From positions 98,869 to 140,638 of the forward strand of contig PCCY01000015.1 in NCBI GenBank assembly GCA_002731875.1: DNA of 41,770 bases, written 5' to 3'. The notes beneath the pieces were generated by a model, which was not told the DNA's origin, made no database searches, and was given only the letters and a program-made list of their open reading frames with translations. Of this stretch, positions 16,773-25,799 are shown in pieces. The DNA is from Roseobacter sp. Lineage in GTDB: Bacteria > Pseudomonadota > Alphaproteobacteria > Rhodobacterales > Rhodobacteraceae. The number at the start of each line of letters is the position of its first letter. Positions within the stretch are counted from its first letter, which is position 1. The position numbers were made by a program, and so were the translations under genes.

Positions 16773-17159
16773 TTGTCAGAAGCTACGCAAAAATTACGGC
16801 TGGACAAATGGCTGTGGCATGCGCGCTTCTTCAAGACCAGATCTTTGGCTGCCGCCCGCGTGCAAGCGGGCGCAGTCAGGGTGAACGGGCAGATCGTGAA
16901 GAAACGCGCTACTTTGGTCGTGGCGGGTGACGTGTTGACGTTTGAACTGGGTGAGAACGTACGTGTCATCCAGATCGACGCTATCGGTCACAGGCGCGGA
17001 CCGGCCCCCGAGGCACAGACGCTTTATACTGATCTGTCACCTCCTCCGCTGCGATCAGAGAAAAAGATGTCAGAAAATCCGTCATTTGAGGGAAAAGGGC
17101 GCCCCAGCAAGCGCGATCGGCGCGTACTTGATCTTTCTCGGGCACGCCATCTTGAATGA
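16773..17159 (+). CDS. S4-domain RNA-binding protein, Hsp15-like
   Basis: The 128-residue protein has an S4 domain at about 8-66 (LRLDKWLWHARFFKTRSLAA, then VRVNGQIVKK). This matches the Hsp15 heat-shock family, which in E. coli binds 50S subunits carrying a stalled nascent chain. A basic C-terminal tail ends it. The TTG start directly follows the helicase stop codon, implying translational coupling. The ribosome site is weak, which fits coupling. The linkage to an RNA helicase supports a role in RNA or ribosome quality control, but this is inferred. Confidence 0.85.
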   Translation: MSEATQKLRLDKWLWHARFFKTRSLAAARVQAGAVRVNGQIVKKRATLVVAGDVLTFELGENVRVIQIDAIGHRRGPAPEAQTLYTDLSPPPLRSEKKMSENPSFEGKGRPSKRDRRVLDLSRARHLE

Positions 17160-17211
17160 TAGGCTGTGCTGATTTAGCTAGACTTCCGAACCTGCCAAAA
17201 AAGTTGATGCC

Positions 17212-17550
17212 ATGACCTATATCGTGAATGACGCCTGTATTGCCTGCAAGTACACAGACTGTGTCGAAGTGTGCCCGGTAGACTGCTTTTACGAGGGCGA
17301 GAACATGTTGGTCATTCACCCTGACGAATGCATCGATTGCGGCGTGTGTGAACCCGAATGCCCAGCTGATGCGATCCGTCCGGATACAGAGCCGGACATG
17401 GAAAAGTGGGTCGAATTCAACCGCAAATATTCCGAGATGTGGCCGGTGATTATCACCAAAAAAGACCCGTTGCCCAATGCAGAAGAACACGATGGGGAAG
17501 ACGGGAAGCTGGAGAAGTATTTTTCTGAAGCGCCCGGTGAAGGGGGTTGA
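17212..17550 (+). CDS. fdxA: Seven-iron ferredoxin FdxA
   Basis: The 112-residue protein matches the FdxA family. The cysteine spacing fits a 7Fe ferredoxin of the Azotobacter FdI type: C9, C17 and C50 would hold the 3Fe-4S cluster; C21, C40, C43 and C46 the 4Fe-4S cluster; C12 and C25 are extra. It is a cytoplasmic low-potential electron carrier. It follows the S4 gene by 52 bases and precedes carD by about 300 bases, in an order common in Rhodobacterales. Confidence 0.93.
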   Translation: MTYIVNDACIACKYTDCVEVCPVDCFYEGENMLVIHPDECIDCGVCEPECPADAIRPDTEPDMEKWVEFNRKYSEMWPVIITKKDPLPNAEEHDGEDGKLEKYFSEAPGEGG

Positions 17551-17651
17551 GTGATTCGCTGATTTGTAGAAGAACAAGTTGCGTATCAGGGATCTTTGAA
17601 GGCCTAAAACGTATAGTATACAAAGATTTAATGTAATCTGCGAAATGCGCT

Positions 17652-17672
17652 GCTTTCGCGGAAGCGTTTTTT
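17652..17672 (+). terminator. Intrinsic terminator after fdxA
   Basis: Arms GCTTT (17652-17656) and GAAGC (17661-17665), with one G-U pair, are followed by G and six T residues (17667-17672). The stem is short. The rest of the 304-base gap before carD (17551-17854) holds an 11-base palindrome GTATAGTATAC (17611-17621) and an AT-rich TATAAAT (17687-17693), which may belong to the carD promoter. I see no gene in it. Confidence 0.45.
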
Positions 17673-17854
17673 GTGATATGTTCATGTATAAATGACGTTG
17701 TGCAGATACCACCTATCAACCTTTCCCGTGGTTGAACCTGAAAATCTGAAGTGACGAAACTGGGCTGACGGCTTTCCAAGCCGATCGGCTGTTGTCTTTG
17801 TGGCAACGATATTTACCCCATGCGGGCTGTCCCCGCGCCCAAGGAGCTAAATTT

Positions 17855-18370
17855 ATGAGTAAGTCGAAAAAGCTAGATTTCCGCCCCAATGAATTCGTCG
17901 TGTATCCGGCCCATGGTGTGGGCCAGATCGTGTCGGTCGAAGAGCAGGAGGTTGCAGGAATTTCGCTGGAATTGTTCGTTATCTCGTTCGAGAAGGACAA
18001 AATGACGCTTCGTGTGCCTACGCACAAAGCGACTGAAATCGGCATGCGCGCCCTTAGCAGCCCTGACGTGATCACCCATGCGATGAAAACGCTAAAGGGT
18101 AAGGCCAAGGTCAAGCGTGCGATGTGGTCCCGGCGCGCCCAAGAATACGAGCAAAAGATCAACTCGGGTGACTTGATCGCCATCGCCGAAGTCGTGCGCG
18201 ATCTTCACCGTACCGACGACCAGCGCGAACAAAGCTATTCCGAGCGTCAGCTTTACGAGGCGGCGCTGGAACGTCTGACGCGCGAAGTTGCCGCCGTGGC
18301 AGGCGGGGATGAACTGGCCGCTGCAAAGCAGGTTGGCGATGTGCTGGAAAGCCGCGTAGCCGCTGCGTAA
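17855..18370 (+). CDS. carD: CarD-family transcription regulator
   Basis: The 171-residue protein has the N-terminal RNA-polymerase-interacting domain (FRPNEFVVYPAHGVGQI, then VISFEKDKMTLRVPTHKA) and a C-terminal helical DNA-binding domain including RAMWSRRAQEYEQKINSGD. CarD binds the polymerase beta subunit and stabilises open promoter complexes. In Rhodobacter it is known to act at promoters lacking T at -7. The ATG at 17855 follows AAGGAG at good spacing; a longer frame from 17792 is not used. Length fits the alphaproteobacterial form. Confidence 0.93.
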   Translation: MSKSKKLDFRPNEFVVYPAHGVGQIVSVEEQEVAGISLELFVISFEKDKMTLRVPTHKATEIGMRALSSPDVITHAMKTLKGKAKVKRAMWSRRAQEYEQKINSGDLIAIAEVVRDLHRTDDQREQSYSERQLYEAALERLTREVAAVAGGDELAAAKQVGDVLESRVAAA

Positions 18371-18387
18371 TCCATCGTCTTTGGAAT

Positions 18388-18426
18388 AAAAAACAAGCCG
18401 TGCCGGAAATATCGGGCACGGCTTGT
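18388..18426 (-). terminator. Intrinsic terminator of the antiporter gene
   Basis: A perfect 12-base-pair stem has arms ACAAGCCGTGCC (18393-18404) and GGCACGGCTTGT (18415-18426). On the minus strand it is followed by a run of T residues (18392-18388), so it ends the gene at 18462-20399. On the plus strand it also lies just after carD and may act in both directions. Confidence 0.85.
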
Positions 18427-18461
18427 ATCATTTGTATTGATCAAGGATCGCTGAACCTGCT

Positions 18462-20399
18462 TCAGGCGCGCTTTTTTTCCTCTTCGTCGATGCGGTTCAA
18501 AAAGGCAGTTTCCAAATCTTTCTGTAGTTCTTTCGCGCGCGCCACATAGGCTTTGTTTTCACTGGGTGGAATGTCGGGACGCCACAGGGCGGCGAGTTCG
18601 CGCACCGACGCCCGGTCGTGAGAATAGAACATCCGTTGTGCTTCGGCGGCCTCGTATTCCGAGAGCCCGAGGTTTTCCAGTACGTATCGCCCCGCGCGGA
18701 GCGAGCTGTCGAACATCTCGCGTACAATGTCGTCCGCCCCCGCCTGATATTGCTGGTATACATCTGTCCGGTCATGCGCACGGGTCACGATGTGAAGGTC
18801 GGGACGTTCTTTGCGTGCATACGTGATCAATTGCAGCGCTGCCTTTTGGTTGTCGAGAGCGACCACCAGGACCTTGGCGTCGCGCAGGCCCGCTTTACGC
18901 AGGATATCGGCACGCGTAGGATCGCCCAGAAACGCTTTGAATCCAAAGCGGCGCATGACTGCTATGGTTTCGGGATTGTGATCCAACACCACCGTGTTGA
19001 ACCCGCTTGCCTGCACCAGACGATTGACGATCTGCCCGAACCGTCCGATTCCGGCAATGATGACCGTACCCTGTTCATCGATTTCATCGGCCACTACAGG
19101 CCCGACTATGCGATCCATGTGTTTGCTGATTTTATCGTAGGTAATAAACAAAAGCGGGGTAATCAGCATTGAAAGCGCCACGACAAGAAGCAAGGTTTCC
19201 GCCACTTCATTTGGCATCACGCCGGTCGCGACCGAAAAGCTGACCAGGACAAAGCCAAATTCCCCGGCCTGTGCCAATCCCAGGGCAAACAGCCATTTAT
19301 CGCGACCTTGCAGTTTGAACAGCGTGCCCAAGGCAAACAGGATCACTCCCTTGACGGCAATCACCAGCAAGGCCATGCCGACGATGATTATCGTGTCGGC
19401 TACCAAAAGCTCAAAGTTGATCCCGGCTCCGACTGTGATGAAGAAAAGACCCAGCAACAAACCCTTGAACGGCTCGAGATCGGTCTCGAGTTCGTGACGA
19501 AATTCGCTGCTGGCCAGGACCACACCCGCCATGAACGCACCAAGTGCGGGTGACAAGCCGACAAGCATCATCAGGAAGGAAATGCCCACAACAATAAGCA
19601 AGGCGAGGGCGGTATACATTTCACGCAGCTTGGCGGCATGGATATACCGAAAGACCGGGCGCGTGAAGAAAACGCCGGTAATAATGATCCCTGCGATGGC
19701 GCCGATGGTGACCAGGGTAATGGCCCAACCTGGCAAACCCTGCACCAGCGAAATCGCCGCCTGAGCCGTTTCCGCCCCCTGACCGACGGCCTGTGCGCCT
19801 CCGTGACCCGTGCCTTCAACCGCACCGGTCACTGTCTCATGCGGGGTGACGGAGATAGACCCATCCGGCATCATTTGCGCCGGGAGCTGCGTGACAAGCA
19901 GAGGCAGTAGCGCGAGAATAGGGATCACCGCGATATCCTGCGTTAACAGAACCGAAAAAACCGAACGTCCTCCGGCAGTTTGCATCAGCCCTTTTTCTGA
20001 TAGGGTCTGCAGCACGATCGCCGTAGAGGAAAGCGACAGCGTCAGGCCGATCGCGATTGCGACCCCAATCGGTTGATCATACGCCATTGCAATGCCCATG
20101 AGCGCCGCCGCGCTCAGCACTACCTGTAAACCGCCAAGCCCCAAAAGCCGGTGCCGCATGTTCCATAAGGCACGCGGCTCAAGTTCGAGACCGATCAGAA
20201 ACAGCATCATGACGACGCCAAATTCAGCAAAATGTTGCAAATCCTTGGTTTCCGACCCCACCAGACCGAAGGCGGGCCCGATAATAATACCGGCCGCCAA
20301 GTACCCTAAGACCGACCCAAGACCGAGCCGTGATGCAATGGGAACTGCGATGACCGCCGCAGCCAGGTAGATTGACGCTTGGAACAGGAAACCTTCCAT
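18462..20399 (-). CDS. CPA2-family cation:proton antiporter, KefB/KefC type
   Basis: The 645-residue protein has an N-terminal Na+/H+-exchanger domain with about 12 TM helices (1-425) and a cytoplasmic TrkA-N/RCK domain. The exchanger signature QDIAVIP is at 154-160. The Rossmann motif GIGRFGQ is at 450-456 and the RCK part includes AGADDIVREMFDSSLRAGRYVL. Such proteins move K+ or Na+ against H+ and are gated by nucleotide or glutathione adducts. A Gly-, His- and Gln-rich loop at about 178-220 is unusual. It follows an Lrp/AsnC gene by 39 bases on the same strand, so co-transcription is possible. Confidence 0.88.
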   Translation of the reverse strand: MEGFLFQASIYLAAAVIAVPIASRLGLGSVLGYLAAGIIIGPAFGLVGSETKDLQHFAEFGVVMMLFLIGLELEPRALWNMRHRLLGLGGLQVVLSAAALMGIAMAYDQPIGVAIAIGLTLSLSSTAIVLQTLSEKGLMQTAGGRSVFSVLLTQDIAVIPILALLPLLVTQLPAQMMPDGSISVTPHETVTGAVEGTGHGGAQAVGQGAETAQAAISLVQGLPGWAITLVTIGAIAGIIITGVFFTRPVFRYIHAAKLREMYTALALLIVVGISFLMMLVGLSPALGAFMAGVVLASSEFRHELETDLEPFKGLLLGLFFITVGAGINFELLVADTIIIVGMALLVIAVKGVILFALGTLFKLQGRDKWLFALGLAQAGEFGFVLVSFSVATGVMPNEVAETLLLVVALSMLITPLLFITYDKISKHMDRIVGPVVADEIDEQGTVIIAGIGRFGQIVNRLVQASGFNTVVLDHNPETIAVMRRFGFKAFLGDPTRADILRKAGLRDAKVLVVALDNQKAALQLITYARKERPDLHIVTRAHDRTDVYQQYQAGADDIVREMFDSSLRAGRYVLENLGLSEYEAAEAQRMFYSHDRASVRELAALWRPDIPPSENKAYVARAKELQKDLETAFLNRIDEEEKKRA

Positions 20400-20438
20400 A
20401 GGGTACCTTCTTTGGTTGGGTCTAAAGCGACCGATGCG

Positions 20439-20897
20439 TTAGGTGGGTAGGGGACCGTCATGTTTAAGTTGATCCATCACGATCTGACTGTGAACTTTCG
20501 CCACAGCCCGATGGGGCAGCAGGACTTCATGGATGAGGCGATTCAGGCTTGATAGATTTTCGCAGTAGACGCGCAGCAGGTAATCGGCATCCCCCGTCAT
20601 GGTCCAGGCGCTGACGATCTCGTCATGGGTGGCTAACAGCCTGGCAAAGCTTGCTGAATGCTCGGGGCCGTGGGTGCCCAGATGCACCTGGATAAAACCC
20701 TGAACGGAAAGTCCGAGCCGTTCGGGATTCAGCTTTGCGGTATAGCCCTGTATATAGCCCTCAGTTTCGAGGCGCTGCCGTCGCCGTCCGGCTTGCGACG
20801 GGGACAGGTGTAAACGCTCACCCAACTCTTGCGCGGTCAGGTGGGCGTTCTTTTGCAGAGCTGCCAACAGCCGCCCATCTGTTTCGTCCAGGGTCAT
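20439..20897 (-). CDS. Lrp/AsnC-family transcription regulator
   Basis: The 152-residue protein has an N-terminal helix-turn-helix (TAQELGERLHLSPSQAGRRRQRLE, at about 20-44) and a C-terminal RAM ligand-binding domain. Members bind amino acids and form octamers. It is divergent from hpd, which makes tyrosine or phenylalanine catabolism its probable target; this is an inference from position. A palindromic site lies in the 136-base region between the two genes. It may also drive the antiporter gene downstream. Confidence 0.9.
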   Translation of the reverse strand: MTLDETDGRLLAALQKNAHLTAQELGERLHLSPSQAGRRRQRLETEGYIQGYTAKLNPERLGLSVQGFIQVHLGTHGPEHSASFARLLATHDEIVSAWTMTGDADYLLRVYCENLSSLNRLIHEVLLPHRAVAKVHSQIVMDQLKHDGPLPT

Positions 20898-20924
20898 GCG
20901 GGTTTCTCGCGCTATTTTTCATAA

Positions 20925-20945
20925 GTGTGCGTTAATTACGCAGAC
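20925..20945. promoter_or_regulatory. Candidate Lrp/AsnC operator
   Basis: The sequence TGCGT-TAATT-ACGCA (20928-20942) is a perfect 5-5-5 inverted repeat, and GTGTGCGT against ACGCAGAC extends it to seven of eight bases. Its 15-base size with an AT centre is like Lrp/AsnC sites. It lies 28 bases from the regulator start and about 90 bases from the hpd start. Confidence 0.5.
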
Positions 20946-21033
20946 ATATCCAGTCCTGCCTACATAAATGCGCAGAACACGCGCTTGATAGGCGGTATTT
21001 TTCCCATAGCTACTTCCCGAACAGGAGAATCCG

Positions 21034-22128
21034 ATGGGTCCGTTTCCACATGACGCTGAAAAGTCGAAAATCACTCGGAACAATCCCGTGGGCTGCGACG
21101 GGTTCGAATTCGTGGAATTCGCCAGTGCCGAGCCGCAAAAGCTGCGAGATCTGTTTTCACAGATGGGTTATACCCATGTTGCAAATCATAAATCCAAGTT
21201 GATCGAACTTTGGCAACAAGGCGACATCACCTATGTTCTGAACGCCGACCCTGACAGCTTTGCCGCGGGCTTTGTTCAGGAACACGGCCCTTGTGCGCCG
21301 TCAATGGGCTGGCGGGTCGTTGACGCGCGTCAGGCTCTGGCGCATGTGGTGGAACAAGGCGCAGAAGAATATACCGGGGCGGGCAAAGTTCTGGACGTAC
21401 CCGCGATCAAGGGGATCGGCGGTTCGCTGATATATTTCGTTGATCAATACTACGACACGTCGCCTTATAACGAAGAATATAATTGGATCGCTCAGTCCAA
21501 GCCCGAAGGGGTAGGGTTTTATTACCTCGATCACCTGACGCACAACGTATTCAAGGGCAACATGGATGTGTGGTTCAAGTTTTATGGTGACCTGTTCAAT
21601 TTTCGAGAAATCAGGTTCTTTGATATCCAGGGCAAGTTCACCGGTTTGACATCCCGGGCGTTGACCTCGCCGTGTGGACGCATCCGTATCCCCATCAATG
21701 AGGATCGCGATGAGAAGGGACAGATTGTTGCGTACCTAAAGAAATACAACGGCGAAGGCATTCAGCACATCGCAGTGGGCGCGCGCGACATTTACGATGC
21801 CACGGACAAGATTGCGGAAAACGGTCTGAAATTCATGCCCGGCCCCCCGGCAGCCTATTACAGCCTCAGCAAAACCCGTGTTACGGAGCATCAAGAGCCG
21901 CTGGATCGAATGCAGAAACATGGCATCCTGATCGATGGAGAAGGAGTGGTGGACGGAGGCGAAACCCGCATTCTGCTACAGATCTTTTCAAAGACGGTAA
22001 TTGGACCGATCTTTTTCGAGTTCATCGAACGCAAAGGTGACGACGGTTTCGGAGAAGGTAACTTTAAGGCTTTGTTCGAAAGCATCGAACAAGAGCAAAT
22101 TGACAGCGGTGAACTTCATCAGACATGA
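21034..22128 (+). CDS. hpd: 4-hydroxyphenylpyruvate dioxygenase
   Basis: The 364-residue protein has two vicinal-oxygen-chelate domains. The iron ligands are H167 (LDHLTHNV), H245 (GIQHIAVG) and E329 (PIFFEFIERKG), and the C-terminus carries GFGEGNFKALFE. It converts 4-hydroxyphenylpyruvate to homogentisate in tyrosine degradation. The AGGAG ribosome site before the ATG is good. The next step (homogentisate dioxygenase) is not in the window. A divergent Lrp/AsnC regulator is the likely controller. A GTGTTC-T-GAACAC palindrome (22134-22146) follows the stop codon. Confidence 0.96.
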   Translation: MGPFPHDAEKSKITRNNPVGCDGFEFVEFASAEPQKLRDLFSQMGYTHVANHKSKLIELWQQGDITYVLNADPDSFAAGFVQEHGPCAPSMGWRVVDARQALAHVVEQGAEEYTGAGKVLDVPAIKGIGGSLIYFVDQYYDTSPYNEEYNWIAQSKPEGVGFYYLDHLTHNVFKGNMDVWFKFYGDLFNFREIRFFDIQGKFTGLTSRALTSPCGRIRIPINEDRDEKGQIVAYLKKYNGEGIQHIAVGARDIYDATDKIAENGLKFMPGPPAAYYSLSKTRVTEHQEPLDRMQKHGILIDGEGVVDGGETRILLQIFSKTVIGPIFFEFIERKGDDGFGEGNFKALFESIEQEQIDSGELHQT

Positions 22129-22232
22129 CGCCGGTGTTCTGAACACAAAGGGAAGCCCGCTAGCAGGACGCATTGGCCAACGCCTTGCTATCCCTGTTGA
22201 AAGCACGCGGGGGGCCGTCGCGCCGTCACGGA

Positions 22233-24800
22233 TTAGCTGCGTGGCATCCTGAGCACGACGTCACGGCCTCGCCGCTTGTAGCGCAATTCATTGTCGCCAA
22301 TCGCGAGCACCCGGCCCCCATCCAGTGTGTCCCCCACGGCGACTTTCTGGTACCGGCCGTTGCTTAGCCTGATAAGGGCGCGACGGCTCGACGGTTTGCC
22401 GTATACCCCGATCAAATTTATCTCGCGCAGCTTGATCGCATTTTTCACCGTCGCCTGTTTAGCCACCGACGCCTTGGACGGAAGCGACGGCTGCACAACC
22501 TTGGGCGCAATTGCTGATGCGGCGCTGGCCACCCGGGTAGGTGCAGGGGCCGCGGCTTCCGCCGGCTTGATCCGACGGGCAAAATCATCGGGGCGTGTAT
22601 CGGGTCGGATCGAAGAGCGTACTGCAAAGGCGGTGGCATTTTCAAACGACGCCGCAGGATTGTCAGGTGTTGATGGCTCTGCTGTTTCCGCTACCGCTGG
22701 CTGCGCGGCCTCCGCTGCGATCTGTTGTGCCGACGCGGGGCGTTCTTCGGGGCGAAGCGCGGCCAGTTCGGTCCGCGTGAGCCCGTCCAATACCGAACGT
22801 TCGTTTTGTTCAACTAGATCTGCGGGGCGCACTTTGGGGCGAGATCCAGCAATTTTTTTATCAACAGCAGTCTCGGAAGGCTGTTCAGGCTGGGCCCGTT
22901 CGATCTGAGGCGGTACGACTACAGGCCGTCCCGCGAATACCATGACACCGTCGGGGTTGATCGCGCCTTTGCTGGTAGGGATAACCAACCCGTTTGAGTC
23001 CAAAGCAAAAGCCGTGCCCACCGCAGCGGGGGACGCGGGCTTTAGATCCATCTGGTCGCTCGCGAAAGATGCGGCGTCAGGCAAGGCAATTGCGTCGTTC
23101 GCTGTGCTTACGGGATCAATGCTGGTTAGATATAAATCATCCAGACCTATCATGGCAGAGGGGGTCGGCATTTCGGGTGCCATCACCCAGATGCCCGATG
23201 TGGCATATTTGGCATCTATATCCCGCGGCGTCATTTCTTTTGGAGCAGTCAGCTCGGGAACCCGCAAGGCATCCAACACTGCGCCGTCCGTATCGGTCAA
23301 TGTCGGGTCAAGCGACGCCACGACCGGTTCAGACGGTGGAACGACGTCTGTCGTTGTTTCATCCGTTGGCAGCGGGTCAGCTGTGGCTTGGACAGTGCTT
23401 TCGCGGCTACCAAACAACCGAGACAGCGCAATACCGTCATCTAGGAAGACTGACGCCCATGCGGCGACCCCGGCCAGAAAAAGCAACAGTACCATAGTCA
23501 AGAGCAACCCGAGGAACCGCGGTTTGCCTTTGACTTCGTGGGGTTTGCGTGCGCCAAACACTGTCATCCGGTCTGCTTCGGACGCAATGGATTGCCCCCC
23601 GGAACCGGCGGATGCACCTGCCTGTCCCGAACGCGCAATTTGGCTGGATGGAACGGCGGGGCTTTGCGCCTTTCGGCGGCTCAGGAAACCGCGTTTAACG
23701 GGCTTGTCCTGCGGTACCGGCGCAGTCGCCAAAAGCGAACTGCTATCAGGGACAGGGTGGGGGAGCACAGGTTTTTTAGAAGCAGGACCGATGTTGTTGC
23801 GGCTGGCACCGCCAAGGTCAGGGGGGCTGCGTCGGCTGGCAAAAGCCGCCGTATCGCTGCCGGCGTCCTTGGGCTTGATATTGGTGACTTTCGGGGTCGC
23901 GCGGTCAGGCACGCCCACTGATGGCTGGGGCTGGGGTGAGGGGGATCGCGTGGCAGGACTTTGCGAACCAGCGACGGTTTGCCCGGGGTGTGGTGGAATG
24001 CCGGGGGTGCTGGCTTCGGGCGAAACCCGCTTGACCGGGTTTTCGCCTTGGTCACGCATGGTTTTTTCAGGCGCGCCAGTGCCATTCTGTTCGCTATCTA
24101 CAGCCTGTGATTCCGCCTCTTTCCGCGGATTTTCATTTTTCAAGGCGGGGCTCGGTCCCTCAGCGCTTGCTTCGTCATCGGGGGCATCGGGGGGCTTGGG
24201 CGCAGTGGGTGTGTCATGCGGCGTTGCGGGATCAGGAGATTCAGGCTCACCGGCATTGCCAATGATTGTCACCGTTTCGGTGTCGCGTTCAACATCGTCG
24301 CCATCCTCAAGAAGCGAACTTGCCGAATTGGTCTTGCCGAAAAAAGGTTCGCTCAGAAACTCTTCGCCACTGGGTTGGGCGGCGAAACTGACGGGATGGA
24401 ACCGATATTCAGTTGCGAACGCCTCTGCCTCTGCCAGTGTCTCTCGCGCCACGGCTGCGATGTGCGTCTGCGCGCCGTTCACACTGATGTCGAACACCAG
24501 ATCTTTGACATCGTAAGGCGTGGCCCCTTCCAATGCGTGTTCGGCCTGGCGTAGTCGCGCCGCGTCCGACAGCCCGGGTGTCGCGATGGTCATGTATTTA
24601 ATCTGATCGTTCGGAATCAGAAGCTTGGTGCGTACACCCGCGGGTTCCAGGGCCGCAGCGGTCTTGCGTAAGATAGCCAGTTCACCGGCGAGGTCGTCGC
24701 TGTCCAATGCAACATCCCCGACAACTCGCCAGCCCCCCATCGCGCGGCGTGCAAGACGGATACCTTCAAAAGAGAGAGACAGGGCAAAGTTTGGCTTCAT
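22233..24800 (-). CDS. PilM/GspL-like and PilP/GspC-like single-TM fusion protein
   Basis: This 855-residue protein has three parts. Residues 1-150 look like the cytoplasmic actin-like domain of PilM or GspL (KLLIPNDQIKYMTI and LRQAEHALEGATPYDVKDL resemble the GspL segment). Residues 150-425 are a long Pro-, Ser- and Ala-rich linker. A TM helix (428-450) follows. The periplasmic part is mostly low complexity and ends at about 786-855 in a PilP/GspC-like domain (INLIGVYGK, RRALIRL, VAVGDTLDGGRVLAIGD, VVLRMP). Homologs in roseobacters may carry an IF-2-like name, which I regard as an artefact of the linker. No other pilus or type II secretion gene is nearby. It is divergent from the SIMPL gene. 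Confidence 0.7.
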   Translation of the reverse strand: MKPNFALSLSFEGIRLARRAMGGWRVVGDVALDSDDLAGELAILRKTAAALEPAGVRTKLLIPNDQIKYMTIATPGLSDAARLRQAEHALEGATPYDVKDLVFDISVNGAQTHIAAVARETLAEAEAFATEYRFHPVSFAAQPSGEEFLSEPFFGKTNSASSLLEDGDDVERDTETVTIIGNAGEPESPDPATPHDTPTAPKPPDAPDDEASAEGPSPALKNENPRKEAESQAVDSEQNGTGAPEKTMRDQGENPVKRVSPEASTPGIPPHPGQTVAGSQSPATRSPSPQPQPSVGVPDRATPKVTNIKPKDAGSDTAAFASRRSPPDLGGASRNNIGPASKKPVLPHPVPDSSSLLATAPVPQDKPVKRGFLSRRKAQSPAVPSSQIARSGQAGASAGSGGQSIASEADRMTVFGARKPHEVKGKPRFLGLLLTMVLLLFLAGVAAWASVFLDDGIALSRLFGSRESTVQATADPLPTDETTTDVVPPSEPVVASLDPTLTDTDGAVLDALRVPELTAPKEMTPRDIDAKYATSGIWVMAPEMPTPSAMIGLDDLYLTSIDPVSTANDAIALPDAASFASDQMDLKPASPAAVGTAFALDSNGLVIPTSKGAINPDGVMVFAGRPVVVPPQIERAQPEQPSETAVDKKIAGSRPKVRPADLVEQNERSVLDGLTRTELAALRPEERPASAQQIAAEAAQPAVAETAEPSTPDNPAASFENATAFAVRSSIRPDTRPDDFARRIKPAEAAAPAPTRVASAASAIAPKVVQPSLPSKASVAKQATVKNAIKLREINLIGVYGKPSSRRALIRLSNGRYQKVAVGDTLDGGRVLAIGDNELRYKRRGRDVVLRMPRS

Positions 24801-25025
24801 GACAACGCTTTATTTCGAGGTTCAGAAAAGGTCTTTAGTGGCAGACGATGGTTTCTCAGCTTTTAACACGCGACTGCGACCCAAAATAGAGATGCCTCAC
24901 TTAGGATCAAGAATAGAGCAGTAGTTTGCCTATGGAAAGGGTGCAGCGGCGACAGGACTTGCAGCCATTGGCCCGGCTCTCCACAACAAGATGTCACGGA
25001 TTTTTAGCAGTCGAAGGTTGAGGAA

Positions 25026-25724
25026 ATGCAAATACTGAAGATGGCCGTTATCATATGGGGCGTGCTTGCTACTGTGGTTCAGGCTCAGGAAACCATCCCC
25101 GGGATTACTGTGAACGGCGAAAGCGTCGTATCGCAAGCGCCTGATATGGCGACGCTCAGCCTGGGCGTCAGCGAGCGTGCGCCAACCGCGTCTGAGGCAA
25201 TGGCCAATACATCGGAAAAAGTGCGGGGTATTCTGGCCAAGCTCGATACCTTGCAGGTCGCGGGTCTGGACCGGCAGACCAGTGGTCTGTATCTGCGCCC
25301 GGTCTACGACGAACGGTCCCGTGATGGCAGCACATCGGTACAGGTCGTAGGCTATGAGGCGGGTAATACCGTTCGCGTGACTGTGCGCGACCTGACCAAG
25401 CTGGGGCTTTTGCTGGATGCGGTGGTCGCCGCGGGCGCGAATGATTTCAATGGTCTGCAATTTGGTATCCGAGATAACTCCCAATCATTGCTCGAGGCGC
25501 GAAAGAACGCCGTTGACGATGCCATAGCTAAGGCGACGCAACTGGCCTCTGCGGCGGGTGTAAAGCTTGGAGATGTGATCAGCATGTCCGAAAGCAGTCA
25601 GGGCTATCGGCCAATGGAAATGCGCGTTTCACAGATGAAAAGCATGGATACGCCAATCGAGACAGGCGAAGTTGATGTGCGGGTGCAAGTCACCGTGCAT
25701 TTTGCCATCGAACAAGGTGAATGA
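25026..25724 (+). CDS. SIMPL-domain periplasmic protein (DUF541)
   Basis: The 232-residue protein has a signal peptide (1-20, ending VVQAQ) and a SIMPL domain: GITVNGESVVSQAPDMATL at the start, then LLDAVVAAGANDFNGLQFGI and KATQLASAAGVKLGDV. The E. coli relative YggE lowers oxidative stress by an unclear mechanism. A GAGGAA ribosome site precedes the ATG. The 225-base region upstream is shared with the divergent PilM-like gene, and I see no clear promoter in it. Confidence 0.88.
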   Translation: MQILKMAVIIWGVLATVVQAQETIPGITVNGESVVSQAPDMATLSLGVSERAPTASEAMANTSEKVRGILAKLDTLQVAGLDRQTSGLYLRPVYDERSRDGSTSVQVVGYEAGNTVRVTVRDLTKLGLLLDAVVAAGANDFNGLQFGIRDNSQSLLEARKNAVDDAIAKATQLASAAGVKLGDVISMSESSQGYRPMEMRVSQMKSMDTPIETGEVDVRVQVTVHFAIEQGE

Positions 25725-25751
25725 TCAAGCGGACCGTAAGGTGGCACCGTT

Positions 25752-25778
25752 CCCGGCAGAATTCAAGTTTCTGCCGGG
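25752..25778. terminator. Stem-loop between converging genes
   Basis: A ten-base-pair stem with arms CCCGGCAGAA (25752-25761) and TTCTGCCGGG (25769-25778) and a seven-base loop lies between the SIMPL gene and metY, which converge. There is no T run, so termination is probable but not certain. Confidence 0.55.
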
Positions 25779-25799
25779 GTAATATGCAAATTCAATGGC

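Noticed and set aside
22942..24516. Long plus-strand open frame (about 524 codons)
   Set aside because: It is antisense to the PilM/PilP-like gene, is low in complexity (Ser, Gly, Ala), and has no recognisable domain or ribosome site; it reflects codon bias of the real gene.
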